Part shown: piece after piece, positions 6,871 to 14,903 of the stretch | How positions within the stretch are numbered: position 1 is the stretch's first letter | Layout of the letters: every line of letters starts with the position of its first letter | Virus record (IMG/VR): IMGVR_UViG_3300028779_000026 | Location: 1 to 27,753 of that record | Reading direction: 5' to 3' (one strand) | DNA length: 27,753 nucleotides | DNA from: a virus | Notes under the pieces: model-generated | Told to the model about the DNA's origin: nothing | Seen by the model: only the letters and a program-made list of their open reading frames with translations | Databases searched by the model: none | Made by a program: the position numbers and the translations under genes

Positions 6871-7074
6871 CTAATGGGTTCTCTCGACAATATAGTTTTC
6901 GTATGTCGGCCGATAGATGTCATTTACTTCATCGAACAAAGAATGACAGATGTAAGTTTCTTTTTCTTTGAAATGACCATACGCAAATGCTTCACGTTTC
7001 GTTGCAAATTTACGGGTTGATTCTATATGCCAGCCACGTTTCACTATCACAGCGTATTGTTTATTTTGCGCCAT
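6871..7074 (-). CDS. Hypothetical small protein
   Basis: 67 aa from MAQNKQYAVIVKRG, with GAGGAAA eight bases before the ATG. N-terminal strand, then a basic R-K-F-A-T-K-R-E-A-F-A-Y-G-H-F segment typical of small beta-alpha phage proteins, ending acidic and aromatic. No cysteine motif. A start eight codons earlier is possible but lacks a ribosome site. Unknown function. Confidence 0.65.
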   Translation of the reverse strand: MAQNKQYAVIVKRGWHIESTRKFATKREAFAYGHFKEKETYICHSLFDEVNDIYRPTYENYIVERTH

Positions 7075-7088
7075 TTTGATTTCCTCTT

Positions 7089-7286
7089 TTATTCGCAAAG
7101 CGATTTAAAAAACACCGGCTTTGTTCTTTTTTCAAATTTCACGGTATTATATTTTATGTAATCTTCTAGATTTATAAACTCATAACCAGAATCGGCGTAA
7201 CCTTCACATTGCACAAAGTCATGTTGCAGTTGTTTTAACTTCTCTACGGTGATGTTGTACTTTTTTGCTAATTCGCTGTAAGTCAT
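7089..7286 (-). CDS. Small protein with possible HTH
   Basis: 65 aa. The first ~25 residues, M-T-Y-S-E-L-A-K-K-Y-N-I-T-V-E-K-L-K-Q-L, match the opening of a helix-turn-helix (L-A-K-K-Y-x-I-x-x-x-x-L), but the rest is short and acidic/aromatic. A GGGGGA ribosome site precedes the ATG. It is the first gene after the duplicated 59-bp promoter element, so it should be among the earliest transcribed. Confidence 0.65.
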   Translation of the reverse strand: MTYSELAKKYNITVEKLKQLQHDFVQCEGYADSGYEFINLEDYIKYNTVKFEKRTKPVFFKSLCE

Positions 7287-7306
7287 GTTTTATCCCCCAT
7301 TGCGGG

Positions 7307-7365
7307 CAGCACATTGCCGACCTGATAGAGCGATCTTACTCCTTAGTGACGGGTACGTCAATAGC
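7307..7365. repeat. 59-bp promoter repeat, copy 1
   Basis: Identical base for base to 16696-16754. It contains a complete leftward promoter, the palindromic operator and about 26 bases of the transcribed leader. Similarity between the copies continues more weakly through the ribosome site (GGGGGATAAAAC versus GGGAGATAGAACG) to the start codon. Confidence 0.95.
7333..7361 (-). promoter_or_regulatory. Leftward promoter, copy 1
   Basis: TTGACG (7361-7356), 17-bp spacer, TAAGAT (7338-7333) on the minus strand. A TGACG-GGTA-CGTCA palindrome at 7347-7360 overlaps the -35 box. It reads into the genes from 7286 leftward. Confidence 0.8.
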
Positions 7366-7374
7366 TATTTGTGT

Positions 7375-7575
7375 TTATGAAAGACGGTCGAGGGTTGTGG
7401 ATAATCCGGCCGACCTACCCAGTTCCTCAACACGGCGAATAACTGACTCTAGCACCACGAGTGATATTGTTTTAGTAGAGTCATCGGGAATACGCTCATC
7501 CGCGAGTATTTCGTGACATGCGCGTTTTAGATCGTCGATCACATCAGTTAGTGCTTGGTAGTAGTCGGGACTCAT
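7375..7575 (-). CDS. Hypothetical helical protein
   Basis: 66 aa, three predicted helices (Y-Q-A-L-T-D-V-I-D-D-L-K-R-A, S-L-V-V-L-E-S-V-I-R-R-V-E-E-L). Overlaps the nuclease gene before it by ATGA. It is the last gene before the 7307-7365 promoter element. No family recognised. Confidence 0.65.
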   Translation of the reverse strand: MSPDYYQALTDVIDDLKRACHEILADERIPDDSTKTISLVVLESVIRRVEELGRSAGLSTTLDRLS

Positions 7576-8693
7576 GAAACACCTCCAAATATTTTACGTG
7601 CTTTCGATCCATTATCTGCTACGAGCTTCAATGCGCCGTGCTGTGTTTCGCTTAGCGATTCAACGAGCATTTTGTTCATACCGGCCGAGATCGCTTGCTT
7701 CGGTGTAATTGGTTTCGCTGGCTGACTCAGATCGAACCCCATCAATACACCCATGGCGACCACCTCACCGTCTGGTTTAATCCAACGTTGACGCCCTGTG
7801 GTGGGCTCAGCCGTATACCACGAAACAACCTCACCCCGTGCGATCATCGCAAGTGCTTGTTCGCGTAGTCCGGTGATCCGTGCATCAAGGAGCATAGCCG
7901 CATGTTCGAGCACACGGAGCTCTGACCCTGTGGCTAACGCATTGAGATCGTGAACGATAGCGCACTGACTCAGATCGACTGCCGATAATGCCGATCGTTG
8001 TAATGCTTCGCACGCATGGCGGGCGGTGCAATACGTACACTCAGGACTCGGACGACAGATTGGCGCAGCATCGAACGTTCGAGCTTCCGCAACATGCAAG
8101 ATATTAAAAAACGGCCGAAGATCACTCGCGCGCACTGACCAGCGGCGAACAGCGCCATCGCGATGGTAAGAACGGGGCTGTACGATGTAAAAATTGACTG
8201 TAGTTCTCTGATCATAAAGTCCATCTATCCCCAGCTGATCAAGTATCCCGCTCGCGTACTCGATTAACTGCCAATTCTCGAATACTTCAACGAACCCGTG
8301 TCCAAACTTGTAGTCCCAAATGTGTAGCGTACTGCTTGACATGTCGAACCACCATGCATCGGGTGTCCCCCAACAGTCGCGATGGATTGAAGCGATCGTA
8401 ACCCGTTCTTCAATGTGCAGTGCGAGGAGCTCCGACCCCATTACCTCGTGAATCGCTTGCACATACATCTCTCCGCCCTGCAGCATTTCCGTGGTGATTT
8501 GCTCACCGTTAGGCGCGATCGGCGGTATGTTGATTCGCGTACGTAACAGTTCCGACGCGACCCAGTGCGCCGCCTCACCCTCCCGAGCATGCGGCGAACC
8601 CTGATCCGGATACATCGATTCTAATTTACGCGACCCCGGACACGCTACGCGACGCGCGGCGCTTGACGGGGGAAGTATGGAATGTTCACTCAT
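7572..8693 (-). CDS. DUF2800-type PD-(D/E)XK nuclease
   Basis: 373 aa from MSEHSILPPSSAARRVACPG. The opening (S-S-A-x-R-x-x-x-C-P-G-S) and E-G-E-A-A-H-W-V-A at about 38-46 are the signature of the DUF2800 branch of Cas4/RecB-like nucleases. The catalytic core follows: E-E-R-V near 92, G-T-P-D-A-W-W (aspartate) near 107-113, and I-W-D-Y-K-F-G (D-x-K) near 124-130. A later C-T-Y-C...C group could bind metal or a Fe-S cluster. In phages these occur beside helicase and polymerase genes and are taken to process DNA ends in recombination-replication. The ATG overlaps the previous gene by eight bases. Confidence 0.88.
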   Translation of the reverse strand: MSEHSILPPSSAARRVACPGSRKLESMYPDQGSPHAREGEAAHWVASELLRTRINIPPIAPNGEQITTEMLQGGEMYVQAIHEVMGSELLALHIEERVTIASIHRDCWGTPDAWWFDMSSSTLHIWDYKFGHGFVEVFENWQLIEYASGILDQLGIDGLYDQRTTVNFYIVQPRSYHRDGAVRRWSVRASDLRPFFNILHVAEARTFDAAPICRPSPECTYCTARHACEALQRSALSAVDLSQCAIVHDLNALATGSELRVLEHAAMLLDARITGLREQALAMIARGEVVSWYTAEPTTGRQRWIKPDGEVVAMGVLMGFDLSQPAKPITPKQAISAGMNKMLVESLSETQHGALKLVADNGSKARKIFGGVS

Positions 8694-8955
8694 ACACGAC
8701 CCCCGCACAATTCATGCAATGTTTTAGGCCATACACAGTCATAAACGTTACGTCACCCCCGCAACGGCATACATACAGCACATTGCTTCCGCTGGGTTCA
8801 GGCACGAAACACATGGTAACAACGGGGAAAAGACCATCCCTATTCGCTATTACCGTCGTGTCTCTATACAACCAGCCGCCCGGAACTTTAAGCCGAACTA
8901 GAGCGCCATCACCACTGCCACCGGTTGCTATTTGCTCCCATATTGTTTCGCTCAT
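8686..8955 (-). CDS. Small phage protein with zinc-ribbon end
   Basis: 89 aa. The central V-P-G-G-W-L-Y-R-D followed by a strand ending C-F-V-P-E-P is a common arrangement in small phage proteins of unknown function. The C-terminus has C-R-C-G-G and C-M-N-C, likely one zinc site. Overlaps both neighbours; translationally coupled to the nuclease gene. Confidence 0.7.
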   Translation of the reverse strand: MSETIWEQIATGGSGDGALVRLKVPGGWLYRDTTVIANRDGLFPVVTMCFVPEPSGSNVLYVCRCGGDVTFMTVYGLKHCMNCAGVVYE

Positions 8956-9713
8956 GCCGCAACCGCCTTGTTTAACAGAGCCATGAACCGTGAATGGAAA
9001 TGGGGCAAGAGGTCGGGGCGAGTTTGTAGCATAGGCAGCGTGGGTAATCCTAGCTCCGTAACGATCGAAAGTACGTCGGCTTGCGTAACGCGATGCTTGT
9101 TAAAAGCCTCAGACACAAGCGTAATCATAGCGGGGAAATCAAGCGGAACTCCGGTAGCGGGTACAGCAGGCGGAGGAGGTGGAACGTTGGTTACGGGAGC
9201 GGCCGGTGTCATCGACACGGCTGCCGGAACAGGTGCCAGTTGTGCAGCCATATACTCGTTACGGATTCGAATCACTTCTTCCATCTCAACGCCGCGTTTG
9301 AGTTTCCACGTGCCGTCCTTAACGCGTGTCGCCTCGCGTGAATGGATGCGACCGTCGTAGGGGTAACCCTTCGCGTCGAGCACGAGCTCGACAGGTGTGG
9401 CAATCATGCCGCTAGGTAACGACGGGTTGGCCGCACCGGTATTCGCTAGGTACTCGGGGACGGGCGGTGCGCTCGGTGTGTCCACCATATCCATAAATAC
9501 ATCTTTGCTAAGTCCTTGTTCGTCGCGTTTAGCAGCTATCAGTCGCTGACCGTCGATCAGATCACCAGCGGTAAGGTCACCGGCTCTACCACGTTGAGGT
9601 GCGTCTGGTGCTTTCGCTACGACTTGGCCGACACATGCGTACAGATACGTGCACATGTTGTGTATCTCGCGCTCGGTCATTTCGTGGGGGTTCGTTATCT
9701 CGATCTTGATCAT
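8952..9713 (-). CDS. Conserved phage protein, Pro-rich C-terminal region
   Basis: 253 aa from MIKIEITNPHEM, the first gene of the leftward early transcript; GGAG lies nine bases before this ATG. Residues ~108-150 contain Y-D-G-R-I-H-S followed by D-G-T-W-K-L-K-R-G-V, a motif (W/Y-D-x-R-I-H-x...G-x-W-x-x-K-R-G) frequent in uncharacterised phage proteins near SSB/recombination genes. A Pro/Ala-rich linker (~160-195) leads to a C-terminal helical segment. It may act with the nuclease and SSB, but I cannot name its function. In-frame codons upstream of 9713 run into the promoter and are rejected. Confidence 0.75.
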   Translation of the reverse strand: MIKIEITNPHEMTEREIHNMCTYLYACVGQVVAKAPDAPQRGRAGDLTAGDLIDGQRLIAAKRDEQGLSKDVFMDMVDTPSAPPVPEYLANTGAANPSLPSGMIATPVELVLDAKGYPYDGRIHSREATRVKDGTWKLKRGVEMEEVIRIRNEYMAAQLAPVPAAVSMTPAAPVTNVPPPPPAVPATGVPLDFPAMITLVSEAFNKHRVTQADVLSIVTELGLPTLPMLQTRPDLLPHFHSRFMALLNKAVAA

Positions 9714-9730
9714 GCTCGGTGCTCCGTTAG

Positions 9731-9759
9731 TTGACAGGTCGCTACGATACAATGATAAT
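9731..9759 (+). promoter_or_regulatory. Rightward promoter of the helicase block
   Basis: TTGACA (9731-9736), 17-bp spacer, GATAAT (9754-9759): the best -35 match in the window. The 12-mer TGACGGCCTCGT starts at the last base of the -10 box, and the TGACG-GCCT-CGTCA palindrome (9759-9772) covers the start of the transcript. Confidence 0.8.
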
Positions 9760-9773
9760 GACGGCCTCGTCAA
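9744..9773 (-). promoter_or_regulatory. Overlapping leftward promoter
   Basis: On the minus strand TTGACG (9773-9768), 18-bp spacer, TATCGT (9749-9744), reading into the gene starting at 9713. It shares the same 43 bp as the rightward promoter, so RNA polymerase can probably occupy only one at a time. The -10 match is moderate. Confidence 0.6.
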
Positions 9774-9784
9774 TAGGGGATCGC

Positions 9785-11419
9785 ATGCAGCTTAGACCGT
9801 ATCAGATAGCCGTTGTGCATGACATACGCGCAGCGTGGGCAACAGGCGCCCGAAACGTACTCGTCCAGCTTGCGACGGGCGGCGGTAAAACGGCAATCTT
9901 TGCATACCTCATGTCACAATCGGTCGATCCTTGTATCGCGATCGCGCATCGCGTCGAACTCGTTAGCCAGATATCAATCACGCTAGGCCGCTATGGCATA
10001 CAGCATAACTTGATCGCACAGAGACAGGCGATCCGTGATGTGATCGCGATCCACATGGCAGAATTCGGTCGATCGTTCTATGACCCGCATAGCCGGGTTG
10101 TGGTGGCAGGAGTAGATACCCTCATACGCATGGCACCTGATACAGCATGGTTCAAACGAATCAAACTAGTCGTGCAAGACGAAGGGCATCACCCCTTACT
10201 CGATAATAAGTGGGGACGAGCGGCCGCTTTGTTTCCTAATGCAAACGGACTGTATCCCACAGCAACCCCCATTCGCGCGGACGGTCGAGGGCTCGGTCGA
10301 CATGCGGATGGGATCATGGATGCGATGGTGATAGGAGTAGGGATGCGGGAGCTTATCCGGATGGGTTATCTTACCGACTACCGAATATTCGCCCCTTCCT
10401 CCGATCTCGACTTATCCGCGGTAACCACGGCGCCGGGGGGTGATTTCAGCCCTAAACCACTACGCGCGGCGATCCACAAGTCTCACATTACGGGTGATGT
10501 GGTAGCGCATTATCAACGGATTGCACCCGGTCAACCGGGTGTTACCTTTGCGGTTGACATTGAGGCCGCGACCGACATAGCTGCAGCGTTCCGCGCCGCA
10601 GGCGTACCGGCAGAGGTAATCAGCAGTAAAACCCCCGATCTCTTGCGCTCAGCAATTATGCGCCGGTTCCGCAACGGCGAATTGCTGCAGCTTGTAAACG
10701 TGGATTTACTCGGCGAAGGCGTGGACGTTCCGGCGATTAGCGTAGTGTCGATGGCGCGGCCGACCGCATCATACGGGTTATACTCACAGCAATTCGGGCG
10801 ATCCCTCCGTCCCATGCCGGGCAAAACACATGCTAAAATTATCGATCATGTGGGTAACGTCATTCGCCATGGCCTCCCAGACGCCCCGCGGGCATGGTCG
10901 CTTGATCGTCGAGATCGGCGCGCTAAACCCGCGGACGACGTTATCCCGCTGCGTGTGTGTCTTAATCCGGCCTGCATGGGGGTTTACCCTCGCACGATCA
11001 GGGTTTGCCCTAACTGCGGGTTTTACACACCCCCACAACAGAGATCGACTCCCGCACAAGTTGACGGGGATTTAACCGAGCTCGACCCATCCGTGCTCGC
11101 CGCCTTACGCGGTGAGATCGACCGGATCGATGGCGGCGTCCGTATACCACAAGGGCTTGACGCAATAGCCCAGCGAGCGGTCGCACTACGACATACCGCG
11201 CGCCAACAGTCGCAACACGACCTACGCATGGCGATCGCGCAATGGGCGGGCTGGCCGCGGGCTCTTGGTGTGGATGACTCCGGCATATACAGGCAATTTT
11301 ATCACGCGTTCGGCATAGATATCGGCACCGCCCAGACTCTAGGCGCCAACGCCGCAAACGACCTATGCGACCGCGTGAAGCGCGCTATTGACGCCAAGGT
11401 CAATACTACGGTAGCATGA
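9785..11419 (+). CDS. SF2 DEAD/DEAH-type helicase
   Basis: 544 aa from an ATG preceded by AGGGGA. Motifs: L-R-P-Y-Q (Q-motif region) at 3-7, Walker A A-T-G-G-G-K-T at 30-36, Walker B D-E-G-H at 132-135, T-A-T-P motif III at 159-162, then the second RecA lobe with N-V-D-L-L-G-E-G-V-D-V-P (306-316) and motif VI Q-Q-F-G-R-S-L-R (335-342). A zinc ribbon follows (C392, C397, C408, C411) and a helical C-terminal region. This layout matches phage DNA helicases related to RecG/UvsW-type remodelers. It is the first gene of the rightward replication block. A TTG at 9731 in the same frame is the -35 box, not a start. Confidence 0.93.
   Translation: MQLRPYQIAVVHDIRAAWATGARNVLVQLATGGGKTAIFAYLMSQSVDPCIAIAHRVELVSQISITLGRYGIQHNLIAQRQAIRDVIAIHMAEFGRSFYDPHSRVVVAGVDTLIRMAPDTAWFKRIKLVVQDEGHHPLLDNKWGRAAALFPNANGLYPTATPIRADGRGLGRHADGIMDAMVIGVGMRELIRMGYLTDYRIFAPSSDLDLSAVTTAPGGDFSPKPLRAAIHKSHITGDVVAHYQRIAPGQPGVTFAVDIEAATDIAAAFRAAGVPAEVISSKTPDLLRSAIMRRFRNGELLQLVNVDLLGEGVDVPAISVVSMARPTASYGLYSQQFGRSLRPMPGKTHAKIIDHVGNVIRHGLPDAPRAWSLDRRDRRAKPADDVIPLRVCLNPACMGVYPRTIRVCPNCGFYTPPQQRSTPAQVDGDLTELDPSVLAALRGEIDRIDGGVRIPQGLDAIAQRAVALRHTARQQSQHDLRMAIAQWAGWPRALGVDDSGIYRQFYHAFGIDIGTAQTLGANAANDLCDRVKRAIDAKVNTTVA
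11388..11417 (+). promoter_or_regulatory. Possible internal rightward promoter
   Basis: TTGACG (11388-11393), 18-bp spacer, TAGCAT (11412-11417), inside the last codons of the helicase gene and ahead of the nuclease gene. It coincides with TTGAC-N6-GTCAA (11388-11403), a variant of the operator palindrome. Confidence 0.5.
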
Positions 11420-11439
11420 TGGATTAGGGGAGTATCGCC

Positions 11440-11916
11440 ATGCTACTAACGGAATGGGTTAAAAAGTGGAACATATCAGACGACGCAATCGCCGACTTGC
11501 GCATACAGTTTGGGGTTGATCGTGATCATCCCGCACCGCACTGGGCGGACAATAAATCAGAGGCCGCGATCATGAACATCATTAAGCTAGAAGCAACGAA
11601 CAAAGGTTGCAGATTGTGGCGTAACAACGTCGGAGCGTTCGCAACCGATACAGGGTTCGTACGCTACGGATTAGCGAACGAGAGCACCGCGGTTAACCGT
11701 GTGGTCAAGTCCGCCGACCTGATCGGTATACGCCCTGTGATTATCACGACTGCGCATATCGGCCACACCATAGGGCAGTTTCTATCACGCGAAGTGAAAC
11801 GGAATACATGGGCGTTCCACGATTCGCCTGAAGAACGAGCGCAATTAAAATGGATCGAGTTAGTTGTGAGCATGGGCGGTGATGCGGCGTTTGCGACCGG
11901 TGAGGGTACGCTATGA
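11440..11916 (+). CDS. VRR-NUC-like nuclease
   Basis: 158 aa; TTAGGGGAG precedes the ATG. From residue ~45: N-K-G-C-R-L-W-R-N-N-V-G-A, then G-F-V-R-Y-G-L, K-S-A-D-L-I-G-I (catalytic D), T-I-G-Q-F-L-S-R-E-V-K (E-x-K), and a final Q-L-K-W...G-G-D-A-A-F-A. This is the order of the phage VRR-NUC PD-(D/E)XK nucleases, which are often neighbours of SF2 helicases and probably cleave branched DNA. The first 45 residues (M-L-L-T-E-W-V-K-K-W...) look like a small added helical domain. Confidence 0.88.
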   Translation: MLLTEWVKKWNISDDAIADLRIQFGVDRDHPAPHWADNKSEAAIMNIIKLEATNKGCRLWRNNVGAFATDTGFVRYGLANESTAVNRVVKSADLIGIRPVIITTAHIGHTIGQFLSREVKRNTWAFHDSPEERAQLKWIELVVSMGGDAAFATGEGTL

Positions 11917-12113
11917 CAGCACACATTAAACAGGATACAGATACAACGTGGTGCGGTGCGTCCCTCGACCCGGGGTTCCACTTCGCGAATGTTGAAGCCG
12001 CTGTGTATAACGGAGCACACGATAAAAATCCTAGAGCATGCGCGTTATGCACGCGTGAGCTAATCACACACTTGATTAACGGGCGCGAACTCGCCCCGGA
12101 GCACATAGAATAA
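11913..12113 (+). CDS. Small protein with W-C-G and CxxC motif
   Basis: 66 aa, starting with an ATGA overlap on the nuclease gene. T-W-C-G near residue 12-15 and C-A-L-C-T-R-E-L at ~43-50 could form a small zinc site. Similar 'W-C-G...C-x-x-C' proteins are found in phage early regions without known function. Confidence 0.65.
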   Translation: MTAHIKQDTDTTWCGASLDPGFHFANVEAAVYNGAHDKNPRACALCTRELITHLINGRELAPEHIE

Positions 12114-12421
12114 TGAAAGAAAGAGAGCGTAAAGACCCGCAAGAACGAAAAGAACAAATACTACAAGCGGGTATTAAACTGGCGATCCGACACGGGTATC
12201 ACGCAGTCACACGCGAAGACGTTGCACGCGAGGTGTCGGTGTCCGTCGGACTTGTATCAAAGTATTTTTTTACCATGGCGCAGTTTAAGCGCGTCATTCT
12301 AAGTGCGGCAATCGACAGAGGTATTGTAGAAATCATTGCACAAGGTATTAGCTTGCACGACCCATTAACCAGTAAACTAACGCCTGCACTTCGTAACAAA
12401 ATAAAAGCGCTTTTCGACTAG
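12113..12421 (+). CDS. TetR-type HTH protein
   Basis: 102 aa. Residues ~12-60 match the TetR N-terminal DNA-binding domain: I-L-Q-A-G-I-K-L-A-I-R-H-G-Y-H-A-V-T-R-E-D-V-A and V-S-V-G-L-V-S-K-Y-F (recognition helix ending in the usual K-Y-F). The ligand-binding domain of full TetR proteins (~200 aa) is absent; short phage TetR-like proteins of this kind exist. Its start shares a base with the previous stop. It could be the regulator of the palindromic operators, as TetR proteins bind inverted repeats with short spacers, but that is inference. Confidence 0.82.
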   Translation: MKERERKDPQERKEQILQAGIKLAIRHGYHAVTREDVAREVSVSVGLVSKYFFTMAQFKRVILSAAIDRGIVEIIAQGISLHDPLTSKLTPALRNKIKALFD

Positions 12422-12451
12422 CACGTAAGTATATTCATCAAGGGATAACAA

Positions 12452-14776
12452 ATGGAATTCATGCCGGCGGCCTTTCACGCTTTAAATTTGTATAAACAGT
12501 TTGTCGTATACCACATCAGACCTAGCACATCGCGACCCGGTAAGTCTGATAAAATCCCAGTAAACCTCAATACAGGGCTACCAGCCAACGCACACGACCC
12601 CGCCATATGGTTAAGCGGCGACGAGGCAATGGCCGCAGCCAACCGCATGGGTGCGCGTCATGGTGTAGGGTTCGTTTTTACAGATAACGATCCGTTTTGG
12701 TTTCTTGATATCGATTCTTGTGTGGTTAACGGCAAGTGGTCACCGCTAGCAGTCGAACTCCTGACGCGCTTAGTGGGGTGCGCAGTCGAGGTTTCGCAAT
12801 CGGGACAAGGATTACATATTATCGGATCGGGGATATTACCTGAGCATTGTTGCAAGCCTGCCGAGTTAAATATAGAACTCTATAACTCTGGTCGTTTCGT
12901 AGCTTTAACCGGCAACAATGCTGTGGGTAACGCGGCGTTTACGTCTGATGCGATCTGGGAGATAGCAAACCAATATTTTCCGCCCCGTTCGAATAGTAAC
13001 GGCAATGGCGATATATTACAACGTTTCGCAACACTTGTTACGCGTGGCGTCGATTCACGATGGGTTGGCTCTGTGGATGACTCGGATCTGATCCGTCGTG
13101 CTTGTTTGCCACATCGTAATACATTTAGTAGCAAAGCGACGTTTCGTGATTTATGGCAGCGTAACGTGCACATACTAGCCGGAGCTTACCCGGCACCGGA
13201 TAAACTGGACGGATACGATGACTCGAAAGCTGATGCGGCGCTTGCCCAGCATCTAGCGTTTTGGACGGGATGTGATGCGGAGCGCATGCGTACGCTCATG
13301 CTCGCATCAGGGCTCTATCGTGACAAATACGATCGTGGCGATTATCTGCCGCGAACGATTGTTAACGCGATAGAGATCAACACGACCGTCTGTATTGATC
13401 CCCCGCCAGTTGCGCCCGTCATGGTCGCGAGCATTGACACATCGTCTGCATTTCTCAACGCAGAGCAACAAGCCGCATATTTCGCCGGTTGTGTGTATGT
13501 GATCGAGCAAGATAAAATGCTTGTGCCGCGCGGACGATTGCTAAAACCAACAGTTTTTAAATCGGCGTATGGCGGTAAAATATTTACGATTGATGCTGCA
13601 AACTCACGTACAACTAAAAACGCGTTCGATGCTTTTATCGATTCTCAACTTGTGGTACATCCGCAAGTCGACGACACCTGTTTTCGTCCTGATTTACCGA
13701 CAGGTGCGATTATTAATCAGAACGGGTTTACTTACGTAAATACGTACTGGCCGATGGAAATACCCTGTGTTGAGGGTGACGTAACACTTTTTCTGGAACA
13801 CCTCATTAAGCTGTGTCCAGTGAAACGAGACGCAGATATCTTGCTGTCCTACATGGCAGCCGTCGTACAATACCAAGGCGTGAAATTCCAGTGGTGTCCA
13901 TTTATTCAAGGCGTTGAGGGAAACGGTAAAACACTATTAACGAAGTGCGTGCAATACGCTGTCGGATCAGCCTACACACATTTTCCCAAAGCTGCAGAAC
14001 TTGCCAGCCGGTTTAACGATTTTATGTACGAGCGCGTTTTTATTGCAGTAGAAGATATTTACGTAGCCGATGGGCTAAACGAAATATACGAAGCATTGAA
14101 GCCGATGATTACCGGAGAATGGCAAGAGATCGAACCAAAAGGCGGTAAAAAAGTTACACGGCAAGTATGTGCGAATTTCATCATTAATAGTAATCACAAA
14201 GACGGCCTTCGTAAGACGAGAAATAACCGAACCTTCGCACCTTTTTACACTGCACAGCAATCACTTGAAGACCTCAAGCGCGATGGGATGTCAGGTGGCT
14301 ATTTCGAACGATTGTATGGGTGGTTGAATGATGGTGGATTCGCTAACGTTAATCATTTTCTCCGGAACTATCACATACTCGATGAATATAACCCGGCTGG
14401 CTCTTGCAGACGAGTACCAACAACTTCGTGTACTGAGAGCGCAATCACTCAATCCGCAGGTCGTATCGAACAAGAAGTCATCGAGGCAATTGCATCTGGT
14501 CGTCCGGGATTCCGCAACGGCTGGGTGTCCACCACAGCATTAAATAATTTACTTGACGAGATACGCGCAACCGCTCGGATTGCACGCAACAAACGTGGTG
14601 AGCTACTTCGCAGTTTAGGGTACGAACTCCACAGAGGATTGCTTGAAGGCCGTACGACGTCTAACGTCATACCCGACGGTAATCGCCCGTGCCTGTACGT
14701 GCGATCAGATCATCTTACTCTACTATGGGATGATGGGCAGAGGATAACGAAGCAGTACGAGAAGGATCAAGTGTGA
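12452..14776 (+). CDS. Primase-polymerase / SF3 helicase fusion
   Basis: 774 aa; AAGGGA precedes the ATG. N-terminal prim-pol fold: G-V-G-F-V-F (71-76), F-L-D-I-D (84-88, metal-binding aspartates), S-G-Q-G-L-H-I (117-123, catalytic His) and R-F-V-A-L-T-G (148-154). A helical bundle follows around 255-310 (D-A-A-L-A-Q-H-L-A-F-W-T-G and Y-R-D-K-Y-D-R-G), as in NrS-1-type primase-polymerases. The C-terminal SF3 helicase has Walker A G-V-E-G-N-G-K-T (487-494), Walker B V-F-I-A-V-E-D (529-535), sensor N-F-I-I-N-S-N (575-581) and basic R-K-T-R-N-N-R. It would prime and unwind DNA for the family A polymerase. The gene stops in the first unit of a tandem repeat. Confidence 0.93.
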   Translation: MEFMPAAFHALNLYKQFVVYHIRPSTSRPGKSDKIPVNLNTGLPANAHDPAIWLSGDEAMAAANRMGARHGVGFVFTDNDPFWFLDIDSCVVNGKWSPLAVELLTRLVGCAVEVSQSGQGLHIIGSGILPEHCCKPAELNIELYNSGRFVALTGNNAVGNAAFTSDAIWEIANQYFPPRSNSNGNGDILQRFATLVTRGVDSRWVGSVDDSDLIRRACLPHRNTFSSKATFRDLWQRNVHILAGAYPAPDKLDGYDDSKADAALAQHLAFWTGCDAERMRTLMLASGLYRDKYDRGDYLPRTIVNAIEINTTVCIDPPPVAPVMVASIDTSSAFLNAEQQAAYFAGCVYVIEQDKMLVPRGRLLKPTVFKSAYGGKIFTIDAANSRTTKNAFDAFIDSQLVVHPQVDDTCFRPDLPTGAIINQNGFTYVNTYWPMEIPCVEGDVTLFLEHLIKLCPVKRDADILLSYMAAVVQYQGVKFQWCPFIQGVEGNGKTLLTKCVQYAVGSAYTHFPKAAELASRFNDFMYERVFIAVEDIYVADGLNEIYEALKPMITGEWQEIEPKGGKKVTRQVCANFIINSNHKDGLRKTRNNRTFAPFYTAQQSLEDLKRDGMSGGYFERLYGWLNDGGFANVNHFLRNYHILDEYNPAGSCRRVPTTSCTESAITQSAGRIEQEVIEAIASGRPGFRNGWVSTTALNNLLDEIRATARIARNKRGELLRSLGYELHRGLLEGRTTSNVIPDGNRPCLYVRSDHLTLLWDDGQRITKQYEKDQV

Positions 14777-14892
14777 CGGGGCTTACGGATAGTGTGACGG
14801 GGCTTACGGATAGTGTGACGGGGCTTACGGATAGTGTGACGGGGCTTACGGATAGTGTGACGGGGCTTACGGATAGTGTGACGGGGCTTACG
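14771..14892. repeat. 21-bp tandem repeat between convergent genes
   Basis: Five identical 21-bp units starting at 14771, 14792, 14813, 14834 and 14855, followed by a 17-bp partial copy at 14876 that runs into the terminator hairpin. The first unit contains the stop codon of the primase-helicase. Each copy carries ACGGGGC, so the single GCCCCGT at 14892 can pair with any of six partners. There are no spacers, so it is not a CRISPR array. Confidence 0.95.
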
Positions 14893-14903
14893 CCCCGTCT
14901 TTT
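14880..14903 (+). terminator. Terminator after the replication block
   Basis: An 8-bp perfect stem (GACGGGGC with GCCCCGTC) closes a TTAC loop and is followed by TTTT. It ends the rightward transcript. On the minus strand the same hairpin has a GTAA (GNRA) loop and contains the stop of the convergent gene at 14888, so it may act both ways, although no U-run follows on that strand. Confidence 0.8.

Noticed and set aside
9731-9784. Start of the SF2 helicase at TTG 9731
   Set aside because: This TTG is the -35 box of the promoter; the ATG at 9785 has a ribosome site and opens directly with the conserved L-R-P-Y-Q helicase motif.
14771-14890. CRISPR array
   Set aside because: The 21-bp units are contiguous with no spacers and no cas genes are present.
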